A stretch of DNA of 64,000 nucleotides. It comes from Deltaproteobacteria bacterium (GTDB lineage Bacteria > Desulfobacterota > Binatia > UTPRO1). Below are positions 50,196-63,287 of this stretch, piece after piece (the first letter of the stretch is position 1; the number at the start of each line of letters is the position of its first letter). The stretch lies in contig JADYZW010000051.1 in NCBI GenBank assembly GCA_020852955.1, positions 1 to 64,000 on the forward strand, in the 5' to 3' direction. Under the pieces are notes generated by a model. The model saw only the letters and a list, made by a program, of their open reading frames with translations. It had not been told where the DNA came from and made no database searches. Both the position numbers and the translations under genes were made by a program.

Positions 50196-51077
50196 ATGCA
50201 CGCCGACCAGGAGAGCCTGAAGGTCCATCTCGCCGAGATGCTGAAGGGCGGGGTGATCCTCGACGTGACGAACGGCGAGCAGGCGCGCCTTGCGGAGGAC
50301 GCGGGCGCCGCCGCGGTCATGGCGCTCGAGCGCGTCCCGGCCGACATCCGTCGCGAGGGCGGCGTCGCCCGCATGGCGGCGATCGAGCGTATCGAAGAAG
50401 TGCGCAGGGCGGTCTCCATTCCGGTGATGGCGAAATGCCGGATCGGCCACTTCGCCGAGGCGCGCGTGCTCGAGGCGCTCGCCGTCGACTTCGTCGACGA
50501 GAGCGAGGTTCTGACACCGGCCGACGACCAGCACCACATCGACAAGCGCGCGTTCCGGGTGCCGTTCGTCTGCGGTGCGCGCGATCTCGGCGAGGCGCTG
50601 CGGCGGATCGGCGAGGGGGCGGCGATGATCCGCACCAAGGGCGAGGCCGGGAGCGGCAACATCGTCGAGGCCGTGCGCCACCTGCGCCAGATGGGGAGGG
50701 AGCTGCGCGAACTCGCCGTCGCGCCCGCGGACGAGCGCATGGCGCGCGCCAAGGCGCTCGGCGCTCCCTACGAGCTCGTGGCGCAGGTGGCCGAGGCCGG
50801 GCGTCTGCCGGTGCCGAACTTCGCGGCCGGCGGCATCGCGACGCCCGCCGATGCGGCGCTCTGCATGGCGCTCGGCGCCGAGTCGGTGTTCGTCGGCTCG
50901 GGCATCTTCAAGTCGGACGACCCGGCGGCGCGGGCCCGCGCGATCGTGCGCGCCACGACGCATTGGCGGGATCCGGCCGAGGTGCTCGCGGCCTCGCGCG
51001 GCCTCGGGGCGGCCATGCCCGGGCTGGCGCTCGACGCGCTCCCGCCGACCGAGCGCCTGGCGAGTCGGGGCTGGTGA
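50196..51077 (+). CDS. pdxS: Pyridoxal 5'-phosphate synthase subunit PdxS
   Basis: A 293-residue (beta/alpha)8 barrel protein. Key blocks are [20 protein letters not shown] (Asp for ribose-5-phosphate binding), [40 protein letters not shown] (Lys forming the Schiff base) and [20 protein letters not shown] (second Lys and phosphate loop). It condenses ribulose/ribose 5-phosphate, glyceraldehyde 3-phosphate and ammonia to PLP in the DXP-independent pathway. The usual VN in the first block is TN here. It overlaps pdxT (GTGA). Confidence 0.97.
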   Translation: MHADQESLKVHLAEMLKGGVILDVTNGEQARLAEDAGAAAVMALERVPADIRREGGVARMAAIERIEEVRRAVSIPVMAKCRIGHFAEARVLEALAVDFVDESEVLTPADDQHHIDKRAFRVPFVCGARDLGEALRRIGEGAAMIRTKGEAGSGNIVEAVRHLRQMGRELRELAVAPADERMARAKALGAPYELVAQVAEAGRLPVPNFAAGGIATPADAALCMALGAESVFVGSGIFKSDDPAARARAIVRATTHWRDPAEVLAASRGLGAAMPGLALDALPPTERLASRGW

Positions 51078-51637
51078 AGGTCGGCATCCTCGCGTTGCAG
51101 GGTGGGTTCGCGGCGCACGCGCGCATGCTCACGGGCGTCGGCGTGGACCCGGTCCTGGTCCGTACGCCCGCCGATCTCGACGGCATCGCTGGGCTCGTGT
51201 TGCCCGGCGGCGAATCGACCGCCATGTTGACGGGGCTCGCGCGCGACGGGCTCGAGGCGCCGCTGCGGTCGTGGGCGCGGAGCGGGCGTCCGGCGCTCGG
51301 CACGTGCGCGGGGGCGATCCTCCTGGCGCACGCGGTCACGCATCCGGCCCAGCGCTCGTGCGACGCGCTCGACGTCGACGTCGAGCGCAACGCCTACGGG
51401 ACGCAGCTCGACTCGTTCGCCGCGGTCGTCGACGCCGGCGGCGCCTTTCCCGCGCTGCGCGCGATCTTCATCCGCGCGCCCCGCATCGTACGGGTCGGGC
51501 GCGCGGTCGAGGTGCTGGCGCACGTCGCGGGCGACCCGGTGCTCGTCCGTGCCGGCGCGACGTGGGCGGCGACGTTCCATCCGGAGCTCGGCGACGACGA
51601 GCGCGTGCACCGCGCCTGGCTGCGGGAGATCTCGTAG
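51074..51637 (+). CDS. pdxT: Pyridoxal 5'-phosphate synthase glutaminase subunit PdxT
   Basis: A 187-residue class I glutamine amidotransferase starting at [20 protein letters not shown] at the N-terminus, [11 protein letters not shown] for oxyanion/PdxS contact, [10 protein letters not shown] with the nucleophilic Cys, and [12 protein letters not shown] with the catalytic His/Glu pair are all present. It hydrolyses glutamine and channels ammonia to PdxS. Confidence 0.96.
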   Translation: MKVGILALQGGFAAHARMLTGVGVDPVLVRTPADLDGIAGLVLPGGESTAMLTGLARDGLEAPLRSWARSGRPALGTCAGAILLAHAVTHPAQRSCDALDVDVERNAYGTQLDSFAAVVDAGGAFPALRAIFIRAPRIVRVGRAVEVLAHVAGDPVLVRAGATWAATFHPELGDDERVHRAWLREIS

Positions 51638-51946
51638 CACTCGCTCGGCGATCGCCGTGGCGGGCGACGCATTTGTAATTGCGTTCCGATGGCGCGCGGC
51701 GAATGCCAAGGGCCGTGCGCGTCGCGCCAGCGCGCCGCGGGCGGCGCGGGAGCCGACGGATGCGCGCTCATCTCGCACGGGGAGCGCCCTGCGCGGCGGC
51801 GCGAAACGGGCGCCGGCCGCGACATCTCGCACGGCGTCGTCGCGCGCGCGGCGTCCCGGGTGCGCCCGAGACGCCTGGCACCGGCCGTGCAACGCAGTCC
51901 TTCGGCGGAGCGCCGTCGTGAGCGGCCCGCCGGAAGGAGACGCACC
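51638..51946. other. 309-base intergenic region without a supported gene
   Basis: Open frames here are Arg/Ala-rich and look like chance. Immediately after pdxT there is a CGGCGATCGCCG palindrome (51646-51657), and a small A/T-rich patch (CATTTGTAATTGCG, near 51670-51683) stands out from the GC-rich background and could be part of a promoter. A GGAAGGAG ribosome site at the right end belongs to the next gene. Confidence 0.4.
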
Positions 51947-52552
51947 ATGGGAGCGCTCAGGACCACACTCATACTGGGAGGGCTGCTGCTGACGGTCGGG
52001 GAGGGGCGCGCGGTGGCGCATTGGGAATGCGTACAGGAGGCAAAGGCGCAGCGCGGGGAGTGCCGCGCGGCATGCGAGGAGGAGTTCACGATCGCGCGCG
52101 ATCTTTGCCGGAGCATCGATCCGGTGTGCGCGGCCGGCTGCCGGGAGGATCTCGAGAGCTGCCGGGCGCCGATCGTGTCGGCGCTGGCGCAATGCGTGGA
52201 CGCGTGCCGCGTGCAGCTGAACGCCGAGCGCGCGGCGTGCCCGCGCAAGGGGCGCGCGCGCGACTTCTGCGTCGACCGGGCGCAGATCCGCGCCTTCCTG
52301 TGCCGCGACGAATGCCGCGAGGATCTGCAGGTTCGCGCCGGGCTGAACACCTGCCGCGAGCGATTCCGGACGTGCATGAACGGCTGCGGCATCCCGACCG
52401 ATCCGACACCGCCCCCGCCGACGCCGGTAAAGACCGAGGCGCCGCAACCGACGGACGTTCCGCAGCCGACCGAGCCGCCGCCTCCGCCGACCGCCGTCCG
52501 CACCGCGACGCCGGAGCCGGAGCCGACGCTGACGCCGATCGTTCCGCGCTGA
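51947..52552 (+). CDS. Secreted Cys-rich protein with Pro/Thr tail
   Basis: A 201-residue protein with GGAAGGAG before the ATG. A signal peptide (to about residue 25, VAHW) is followed by about 120 residues with roughly 15 cysteines in pairs spaced C-x(3)-C and C-x(6-11)-C (CVQEAKAQRGECRAACEEEF; CRDECREDLQVRAGLNTCRE). It looks like a helical, disulfide-bonded domain built from repeated C-x-x-x-C helices. The last ~55 residues are Pro/Thr/Glu-rich (TDPTPPPPTPVKTEAPQPT). The family is not recognised. A hairpin lies after the stop. Confidence 0.75.
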   Translation: MGALRTTLILGGLLLTVGEGRAVAHWECVQEAKAQRGECRAACEEEFTIARDLCRSIDPVCAAGCREDLESCRAPIVSALAQCVDACRVQLNAERAACPRKGRARDFCVDRAQIRAFLCRDECREDLQVRAGLNTCRERFRTCMNGCGIPTDPTPPPPTPVKTEAPQPTDVPQPTEPPPPPTAVRTATPEPEPTLTPIVPR

Positions 52553-52570
52553 CGGCTCCTTCCGCCCGCG

Positions 52571-52600
52571 CCCGCCCACTCTCCGCGGGCCGCGGGCGGG
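52571..52600 (+). terminator. GC hairpin after the Cys-rich protein gene
   Basis: CCCGCCC (52571-52577) pairs with GGGCGGG (52594-52600), with a further internal CCGCGG...GCGG pairing possible in the loop, 19 bases after the stop. There is no U-tract. Confidence 0.4.
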
Positions 52601-52662
52601 GCCGGCGGACGTGGCATGCTTCCGCCCGCCACCGCAATCGCCGAGGCGGTTCTCCATTGCGA

Positions 52663-52830
52663 GACGGGAGCAACGACGGATTCGAGTCGACCGATCTCCG
52701 CGAGGTCTACGGCGCGATCCTCGACACATGGATGGCGGTGGACCCGTTCCCGGTGCTGACGGCCGACGCGGGCGACCCGACCAGGAACTGGACGGCGCCG
52801 AAGTTCGCCCTGCCGCTCTTCGCGCCGTAG
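52663..52830 (+). pseudogene. Orphan C-terminal fragment resembling a DUF1501-type protein
   Basis: An in-frame stretch ending at TAG 52828-52830 reads GFESTDLREVYGAILDTWMA followed by VDPFPVLTADAGDP, a natural sequence in a region with no start codon of quality and no coding sequence upstream. The S-T-D-(F/L)-R-x-V-Y-x-x-I-x-x-W-x-x-x-D-P-x-x-V-L pattern resembles the C-terminus of secreted DUF1501 (sulfatase-related) proteins. It is probably the remnant of a deleted gene. The rest of the 406-base gap (52553-52958) shows only the hairpin above. Confidence 0.45.
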
Positions 52831-52958
52831 GCCGAGCGTCCGCCGCAACCCGTAGGCGTCAGGCGGAAGGAGGGCGGTACGCCGTCGGCTCGCTCCACGA
52901 CCGTGGCGCCGGCACCGGGTAGGACCGGACGCGACGCGGTGATAGAGTTCCTCCTGTC

Positions 52959-53297
52959 ATGCCCACGGTCGCCCGCGACGTGAAGTTCCACATCGGCCAG
53001 GTCGTGCGTCATCGGTTCTTTCCGTTTCGCGGCGTGATCTTCGACGTCGATCCCGAGTTCGCCAACACCGAAGAATGGTGGCAGGCGATTCCCGAGGACG
53101 TCCGCCCGCGGAAGGACCAACCCTACTATCATCTCCTCGCCGAGAACGCGGAGACGACGTACATCGCGTACGTCTCCGAGCAGAACCTGCTTCCCGACGA
53201 GACCGGCCGCCCGGTCGGCCATCCGCAAGTGGCCGAGCTGTTCGGCGAGCTCAGCAACGGCACGTACCGGCGGAAGACCGCGCACCACACCCACTGA
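52959..53297 (+). CDS. hspQ: Heat shock protein HspQ/YccV-type hemimethylated-DNA-binding family
   Basis: A 112-residue protein. KFHIGQVVRHRFFPFRGVIF, DVDPEFANTEEWWQAIPEDV and QPYYHLLAENAETTYIAYVS match the HspQ/YccV family closely in order and spacing. In E. coli HspQ binds DnaA and acts as a specificity factor for Lon. There are no cotranscribed neighbours; the MFS gene is convergent. Confidence 0.92.
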   Translation: MPTVARDVKFHIGQVVRHRFFPFRGVIFDVDPEFANTEEWWQAIPEDVRPRKDQPYYHLLAENAETTYIAYVSEQNLLPDETGRPVGHPQVAELFGELSNGTYRRKTAHHTH

Positions 53298-53321
53298 GCG
53301 GCGCCGGGCGGCGGGTCCTGG

Positions 53322-54530
53322 TCAGTCGCGGTCGACGCGATAGGCGCGGAGCTCTGGGATCCGCCAGACGACGACCGCGAGCACGCAGAGCGCCGCGAGC
53401 CCGCCGCTCACCACCGCGAAGGTCGCGCTGGTGGCGGCGGCGACGAAGCCGGACTCCGCGGCGCCGAGCTGGTTCGACGCGCCGATGAAGAGCAGGTTCA
53501 CCGCGCTCACGCGGCCGCGGAGCTCGTCGGGCGTCGAGAGCTGGATCGCCGTGCTCCGCATGACGACGCTCACCTGATCGGCGACGCCGACCAGCATGTA
53601 GGCGGCGAGCGAGAGCGGGAACGACCGCGACAGGCCGAAGACGATCGTCGCGATCCCAAAGACGCCGACGGCGACGAGGAGCGCGCGCCCCGCGTGGCGG
53701 ATCGGCGGCCGCGCGATCAGGACCAACGAGGTGAGGAGCGCGCCCACCTCGAGGGCCGAGGACAGGAGCCCGTAGCCGCGCGGACCGACGTGCAGGATCT
53801 CGGTCGCGTAGACCGGCAGGAGCGCGGTCGCGCCGCCGAAGATCACCGCGAACATGTCGAGCGTCATGCAGCCGAGGATGACCGGGCGGCTGCGCACGAA
53901 GCGCACGCCTTCGCGGATCATCGCGAAGGACACGCCGCGGCCGCCCGGCGCCGCGGGCGGCGAGGGCAGGAGGGCGAGGAGCGTGAGTGCGGTCAGGACG
54001 AGGGCGACGTAGGCGACGTAGGCTGCGGCGATGCCGTGGTCGGCGATCAGGAGGCCGCCGAGCGCGGGGCCGGTCGCGAACGCGAGCGCCTGGATGGTCG
54101 ACGCGATCGTCGCGACGCGCGGGAACGCTATCCGCGGCACCAGGCTCGGGAGAAACGCCATGCGCGCCGGACTGTCGAAGGCGGTGGCGATCGCGGCCGT
54201 GACGACGATGGCGTAGAGGAGGTCGAGGGTTACGGTGCCGCGGGCGGTGGCGAGCGCGAGGCCGAGGCCAGCCGCGAGGGTCAGGCACTGCGAGGTCATC
54301 ATGATGCGGCGGCGGTCGAACGTGTCGGCGAGCGCGCCCGCGACGAGCGTCAGCGCGAAGGCCGGCAGGAACTGTACGAGGCCGAGCAGCCCGAGGTGGA
54401 AGGGCGAGCGGGTGAGGTCGAAGACGTGCCACGCGATCGAGGCGCGCAGCAGCATCATCGCGGTGCCGGCGCAGAACCGGCTGCCGAGATAGACGACGAC
54501 CGTGCGGGTGAGGACCTCGGCGAGTCGCAT
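53322..54530 (-). CDS. MFS transporter (EntS/MFS_3-like)
   Basis: A 402-residue protein with 12 hydrophobic segments. The N-terminal half shows FLPAFALTLVAGALADTFDR, a typical loop 2-3 motif (G-A-L-A-D-x-x-x-R-R), and LYAIVVTAAIATAFDSPARM, characteristic of the enterobactin-exporter/MFS_3 group. The second half has RSTAIQLSTPDELRGRVSAV, also typical. It is probably a drug or metabolite exporter; substrate unknown. The acylphosphatase gene lies upstream on the same strand in the other direction of reading order (54573-54884), with 42 bases between them. Confidence 0.88.
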   Translation of the reverse strand: MRLAEVLTRTVVVYLGSRFCAGTAMMLLRASIAWHVFDLTRSPFHLGLLGLVQFLPAFALTLVAGALADTFDRRRIMMTSQCLTLAAGLGLALATARGTVTLDLLYAIVVTAAIATAFDSPARMAFLPSLVPRIAFPRVATIASTIQALAFATGPALGGLLIADHGIAAAYVAYVALVLTALTLLALLPSPPAAPGGRGVSFAMIREGVRFVRSRPVILGCMTLDMFAVIFGGATALLPVYATEILHVGPRGYGLLSSALEVGALLTSLVLIARPPIRHAGRALLVAVGVFGIATIVFGLSRSFPLSLAAYMLVGVADQVSVVMRSTAIQLSTPDELRGRVSAVNLLFIGASNQLGAAESGFVAAATSATFAVVSGGLAALCVLAVVVWRIPELRAYRVDRD

Positions 54531-54572
54531 CTCAGCGCCCCTGACGGAAGCGGGATCTCGGCACGGACGCGC

Positions 54573-54884
54573 TCAGTGCCGGACGCGGAAGCCGGCGAGG
54601 TCGGCGCCGACGGGCTCGGGACCCTCGACGACCGCGCGAACGCGCGCCGCGGGCGGACCGACCCGGCACCAGTCGGCGAGCGCGCGCACGGCCACGGCCG
54701 GGCCTTCGATCAGCGCCTCGACGCCGCCGTCGGGGAGGTTCCGCACCCAGCCGTCGAGGCCGAGCCGGCGCGCCTCCCGCTCGGTCGCGCCGCGGTACCA
54801 GACGCCCTGCACGCGGCCGGTGATCGTGAGGCGCAGGCGGACGCGCGGCGCGGTGGGGTCGTCGTCCGATCGATGGCGTGTCAC
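54573..54884 (-). CDS. acyP: Acylphosphatase
   Basis: A 103-residue protein starting at GTG. GRVQGVWYRGATEREARRLG contains the phosphate-binding loop and catalytic Arg, and GWVRNLPDGGVEALIEGP the catalytic Asn. The family hydrolyses acyl phosphates such as carbamoyl and 1,3-bisphosphoglycerate. The N-terminal ~13 residues before RLRLTITGRVQ are not conserved. Between this gene and ligA (54885-55173) I see no supported gene. Confidence 0.92.
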   Translation of the reverse strand: MTRHRSDDDPTAPRVRLRLTITGRVQGVWYRGATEREARRLGLDGWVRNLPDGGVEALIEGPAVAVRALADWCRVGPPAARVRAVVEGPEPVGADLAGFRVRH

Positions 54885-55173
54885 GGGCGGCAGGGTAGCG
54901 CGTGCGGCGGCCGGCGTCACGGCGCGGCGACGGCTCGGCTGTCGCCCGTGCGGGAGCGGCGGGTGCCGCCGCGTCGGTCCGGCGTCGCGCGGCGATTCGG
55001 CCGGACGGTCCGGCGCGCGTCGTGGGTGCCGAGCAAGGTTCGTCATCGGAACGATGGCACGTCGGCCGAATCGACGCCGCGCCACCGATCGTGCTCGATG
55101 CCCGAGCGAGCGGTTGCCGACATCCGTTGGCGGCTCGGTCGCGGTAGCTCGACGGATGCCGGTCTCCGGTTCC

Positions 55174-59809
<4,636 letters not shown>

Positions 59810-59920
59810 GGCGCTCGGCCGCCGCCGCGCTTCGTCGCTCGTGAGGCGTCCCGCGAGCGGCCTGGTATTGCGCGTGGATCGGCGGTAGGGCAGGGCGCGG
59901 GAACGAAAGGAGGAGCGACG

Positions 59921-60430
59921 ATGACATCGGACACTCGAGGCGGCGCGCTCGGCGCGGACCCGGCGGTGGGGCGACGCCGCGTGCTCGCCAGCGCGGCGGG
60001 CCTCGCGACGGCCGTCGTGGCCGGGCGGGCGCTCGCGGCCGACCCCCACGCCGGCCACGGGCACGGGGACAAGGTCTATACGCCGGGCGTGCGCAACAAG
60101 AAGCGGACGGCGCTCGTGAAAGCCGCCATCGACTGCACGATCAAGGGCGACGCGTGTCTCAGCCACTGCATGGAGACCTTCGTGGCGGGTGACACGACGA
60201 TGGGCGCCTGTGCCGACGCGGTGCAGCAGATGCTGCCGGTCTGCCGCGCGATGTCGCAGCTCGGCGCCTACGACTCGAAGCACCTGCCGGACCTGGCGCG
60301 TGTCTGCATCGGCGTGTGCACCGACTGCGAGAAGGTGTGCCGCGAGCACGCCGAGCACCAGAAGGAGTGCAAGGACTGCGCGGATGCCTGTGCGGCCTTG
60401 ATCGAGGAGTGCAAGAAGCTCGCGGCGTGA
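59921..60430 (+). CDS. csp1: Tat-exported four-helix copper storage protein (Csp1 type)
   Basis: A 169-residue protein with a strong AAAGGAGG site. A twin-arginine signal (GRRRVLASAAGLATAVVAGR) leads to a His-rich N-terminus (DPHAGHGHGDK), then a four-helix bundle with 13 cysteines lining the core (IDCTIKGDACLSHCME; CIGVCTDCEKVC; CKDCADACAALIEECKKL). Csp1 of methanotrophs is likewise Tat-exported with 13 Cys and stores many Cu(I) ions for copper enzymes. Here it may buffer copper for the CuA/CuB oxidase and cupredoxin of the respiratory island; that link is inferred. Confidence 0.9.
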   Translation: MTSDTRGGALGADPAVGRRRVLASAAGLATAVVAGRALAADPHAGHGHGDKVYTPGVRNKKRTALVKAAIDCTIKGDACLSHCMETFVAGDTTMGACADAVQQMLPVCRAMSQLGAYDSKHLPDLARVCIGVCTDCEKVCREHAEHQKECKDCADACAALIEECKKLAA

Positions 60431-60677
60431 GCCGTGGCACCGAGCGCCCCGGCATCGTCCGTGCCGCGCTGGGCGGTAGGAGCGGATCATCTCCGCAATG
60501 TTCGTCGGCACGCGGCGTGTGTCCGTCCCGTGAAAGCGCGGTAGATCGTTCCGGCGTGCGCGCACCGGAGTGAAGCGATAGACGTCGTCGGCGATCCCCG
60601 GGAGCGAGTCGTCCGGGCGCAGTCGCCGCGTCGCTCTCGGTTCCCGGGGCGCGAAGGTGTCATAAGGAAGTTATCCC

Positions 60678-60902
60678 ATGGCCATCGATCCCGCGTCCGA
60701 ACAGATGGAGAGGCCGTTCACCGGGCCCGACGACCGGCCGGTGGCGCCGTCGGGCCCGCTCCGCTTCGAACCGTGCGCCGAGGGTGGCGCGGCGCCCGGC
60801 AGCCACGCCTCGTACGAGCGCTGCGCCGCCGTGCTCGAGAGCCAGGGGTTCCTCGCGTCGCCGCCGCGCCTCGTCCCCGGCGAGGAGGCCGGCCGTGGCT
60901 GA
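60678..60902 (+). CDS. Small hypothetical protein translationally coupled to the arylsulfatase
   Basis: A 74-residue protein (MAIDPASEQMERPFTGPDDR...) with AAGGAAG before the ATG. It is Pro/Ala-rich with two Cys and no signal or membrane segment. Its stop (60900-60902) overlaps the GTG of the sulfatase, whose ribosome site GAGGAGG lies inside this gene, so expression is coupled. No family is recognised. The preceding 247-base gap holds a short hairpin (GCGGA 60482-60486, TCCGC 60492-60496) and nothing else I can support. Confidence 0.6.
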   Translation: MAIDPASEQMERPFTGPDDRPVAPSGPLRFEPCAEGGAAPGSHASYERCAAVLESQGFLASPPRLVPGEEAGRG

Positions 60903-63279
60903 CACCAAGGGCATCGACCGCCGCTCCTTCCTGCTCGGCGCTGCGGGCGGTGCGGCCGCGACTGCGCTCGGCGCGGCCGGTGTCGCGACCGTGCGCGAGA
61001 AGTCCCGGCGCTTGATCACGCCCGCCGCCGTCGACCCCGGGGAGGACGCCGAGATCGCGGAGTCGTTCGCCGACTCGCGGCCGGCGTACGCGGCCGACGC
61101 GGCGGCGCCGGCCGGCGCGCCGAACGTCGTCGTCGTCGTCCTCGACGACGTCGGCTTCGCAGACCTCGGCTGCTACGGCAGCGAGATCCGCACGCCCCAC
61201 CTGGACGCGCTTGCCGCGCGCGGGCTCCGCTACACGAACTTCCGCACCTGCGCCATGTGCTCGCCGACGCGGGCGGCGCTGATGACCGGGCTGAACCACC
61301 ACTCGGCCGGGATGGGCTGGCTCGCCGACGTCGACGCGGGGTACCCCGGCTACCGCGGCGACCTGACGCTCGACGCGGCGACGCTCGCCGAGGTGCTGCG
61401 CGAGCGCGGCTGGTCGACGTTCCACGTCGGCAAGTGGCACGTGAACGTCGGGGCGTCGTGCGGACCGACGGGTCCGTACCACAACTGGCCGACGAGCCGC
61501 GGCTTCGAGCGCGCCTACTGGTTCCAGGGCCACTCGACCGACTACTTCAAGCCGTCCGAGCTGATCGACGGCGTGACGCCGGTCGAGGCCGAGGAGCGCG
61601 ACGACTACTTCGTGAACGATGCGCTCACCGACCGCGCGATCGCCTACGTGCGGACCCAGAAAGCGGTGGCGCCCGACAAGCCCTTCTATCTTCAGCTCTG
61701 CTACCCGGCGGCGCACTCGCCGCTGCAGGCGCGGCCGCGCGACCGCGACGCGTACCGCGGCGTCTACGACGCGGGCTGGGACGTGGTGCGGGAGCGGCGC
61801 CTGGAGCGCCAGCGCGCGCTCGGCGTGGTGCCGGGAACGACGCGGCTCCCGCCGCTCTCGCCGGGCGCCGATCCGTGGGACCGCCTCGACGTCACCCAGC
61901 GGCGCGTCAACGCCCGCTACATGGAGGTCTACGCCGGCTGCATCACGAACGTCGACGCCAACATCGGCCGCTTCCTCGCCGCGCTCGACGCCGGCGGCTG
62001 GCGCGAAAACACGCTCGTGCTCGTGCTCTCCGACAACGGCGGCTCGGCGGAGGGCACGCCGACCGGCACGCCGAACGTGTTCGCCCCGGCCTTCGGGCGG
62101 CCGGTGCCGGTCGACGAGGTCGTCAAGCTCTACGACGTCATGGGCGAGGACGCGACGTTCCCGCACTATCCGATCGGCTGGGCCTGCTGCTCGAACACGC
62201 CCTACCGGCTCTACAAGCAATACGCGCACCTCGGCGGCGTCGCCGACCCGCTGATCGTGTCGTGGCCGAAACGCATCACGACGACGGGGGCGCTGCGGAC
62301 GCGCTTCGTGCACGTCGTCGACCTCTACCCGACGATCCTCGAGGCGGCCGGCATCGAGCGGCCCGCGACCCATCGTGGGCGGCGCCTCAAACCCGTCGAG
62401 GGCGCGAGCGTGTTCGCCACCTTCGCCGACCCGGCCGCGCCGACGCGCGCCGCGCAGTACTTCGAGCTCGGCGGTCAGCGGGCCTTTCTCGACGGCGACT
62501 GGCGGCTCGCGACGCGCCACGAACGGGGCACGCGCTTCGAGGACGACGTGTGGGAGCTCTACGACCTCGCGACCGACCCGAACGAGCTCGTCGACCTCGC
62601 CGCCGAGCACCCGGACAAGGTGCGCGAGCTCGTGGCGAAGTGGAACGCCGCCGCCGAGCGCCACGGCGTCTTCCCCCTCGACGACCGCAACCTCGTCGTC
62701 AAGATGGTGCAGGATCGGCAGCGGCGCGGCATTCGCGCCGACTGGGAGCTCGCGCCGCCGCTCGAGCGGCTCGCCGGCCAGGTCGCCCCGCTCGTCTGTC
62801 CCTTTGCGCACGAGATCGCCGTCGAGCTCGAACGGCCGGAGGGACGCGGCGACGGCGTGCTGCTCGCGCACGGATCGCGGCACGCGGGCTACGTGCTGCA
62901 CGTGCGCGACGGGCGGCTCGTGTACGAGCAGAGCCTGGCGCCGTGGAACGAGCGCATCGAGAGCGAGGTGGCTCTGCCGACCGGCCCGGTCACCGTGCGC
63001 TACGTGCAGACGATGACCGCGCGTCCCTTCGACGGATCGGGCGCGCTCTGGGTCGGCGACCGCAAGGTCGCCGAGCACACGTTCGCGCGCATGCTCTTCG
63101 CGACGTCCTATGACGGCTTCTCGCTCGGCGCCGACCTCGGGAACCGCGTCTCGACGCTGTACGACGGTCCCAATCCCTTCCAGGGCCGCATTGTGCGCGT
63201 GAAGATTCACGTCGATACGACCCCGTTCAACGCGATCGAGACGATGCGCTTCATCGAGGCGATGAGCATTCGGGTGTAG
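60895..63279 (+). CDS. Tat-exported type I arylsulfatase
   Basis: A 794-residue protein starting at GTG with GAGGAGG six bases upstream. A Tat signal ([19 protein letters not shown]) precedes the alkaline-phosphatase-like domain: metal-binding Asp pair in [17 protein letters not shown] (84-85), the formylglycine signature C122[18 protein letters not shown], and [28 protein letters not shown] matches AtsA-type arylsulfatases. A ~170-residue C-terminal beta-rich domain (about 625-794) is present as in long arylsulfatases. It hydrolyses sulfate esters in the periplasm after oxidation of Cys122. The next gene encodes a likely formylglycine-generating enzyme. Confidence 0.93.
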   Translation: MADTKGIDRRSFLLGAAGGAAATALGAAGVATVREKSRRLITPAAVDPGEDAEIAESFADSRPAYAADAAAPAGAPNVVVVVLDDVGFADLGCYGSEIRTPHLDALAARGLRYTNFRTCAMCSPTRAALMTGLNHHSAGMGWLADVDAGYPGYRGDLTLDAATLAEVLRERGWSTFHVGKWHVNVGASCGPTGPYHNWPTSRGFERAYWFQGHSTDYFKPSELIDGVTPVEAEERDDYFVNDALTDRAIAYVRTQKAVAPDKPFYLQLCYPAAHSPLQARPRDRDAYRGVYDAGWDVVRERRLERQRALGVVPGTTRLPPLSPGADPWDRLDVTQRRVNARYMEVYAGCITNVDANIGRFLAALDAGGWRENTLVLVLSDNGGSAEGTPTGTPNVFAPAFGRPVPVDEVVKLYDVMGEDATFPHYPIGWACCSNTPYRLYKQYAHLGGVADPLIVSWPKRITTTGALRTRFVHVVDLYPTILEAAGIERPATHRGRRLKPVEGASVFATFADPAAPTRAAQYFELGGQRAFLDGDWRLATRHERGTRFEDDVWELYDLATDPNELVDLAAEHPDKVRELVAKWNAAAERHGVFPLDDRNLVVKMVQDRQRRGIRADWELAPPLERLAGQVAPLVCPFAHEIAVELERPEGRGDGVLLAHGSRHAGYVLHVRDGRLVYEQSLAPWNERIESEVALPTGPVTVRYVQTMTARPFDGSGALWVGDRKVAEHTFARMLFATSYDGFSLGADLGNRVSTLYDGPNPFQGRIVRVKIHVDTTPFNAIETMRFIEAMSIRV

Positions 63280-63287
63280 GGGCGGGG

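Noticed and set aside
54885..55173. Small plus-strand open frame (54902-55147) between acyP and ligA
   Set aside because: Arg/Ala/Ser-rich composition, no ribosome site and no recognisable motif; it looks like chance coding in GC-rich DNA.
60718..63210. Long minus-strand open frame opposite the arylsulfatase
   Set aside because: It is a codon-bias shadow; the plus strand has the sulfatase signature, Tat signal and ribosome site.
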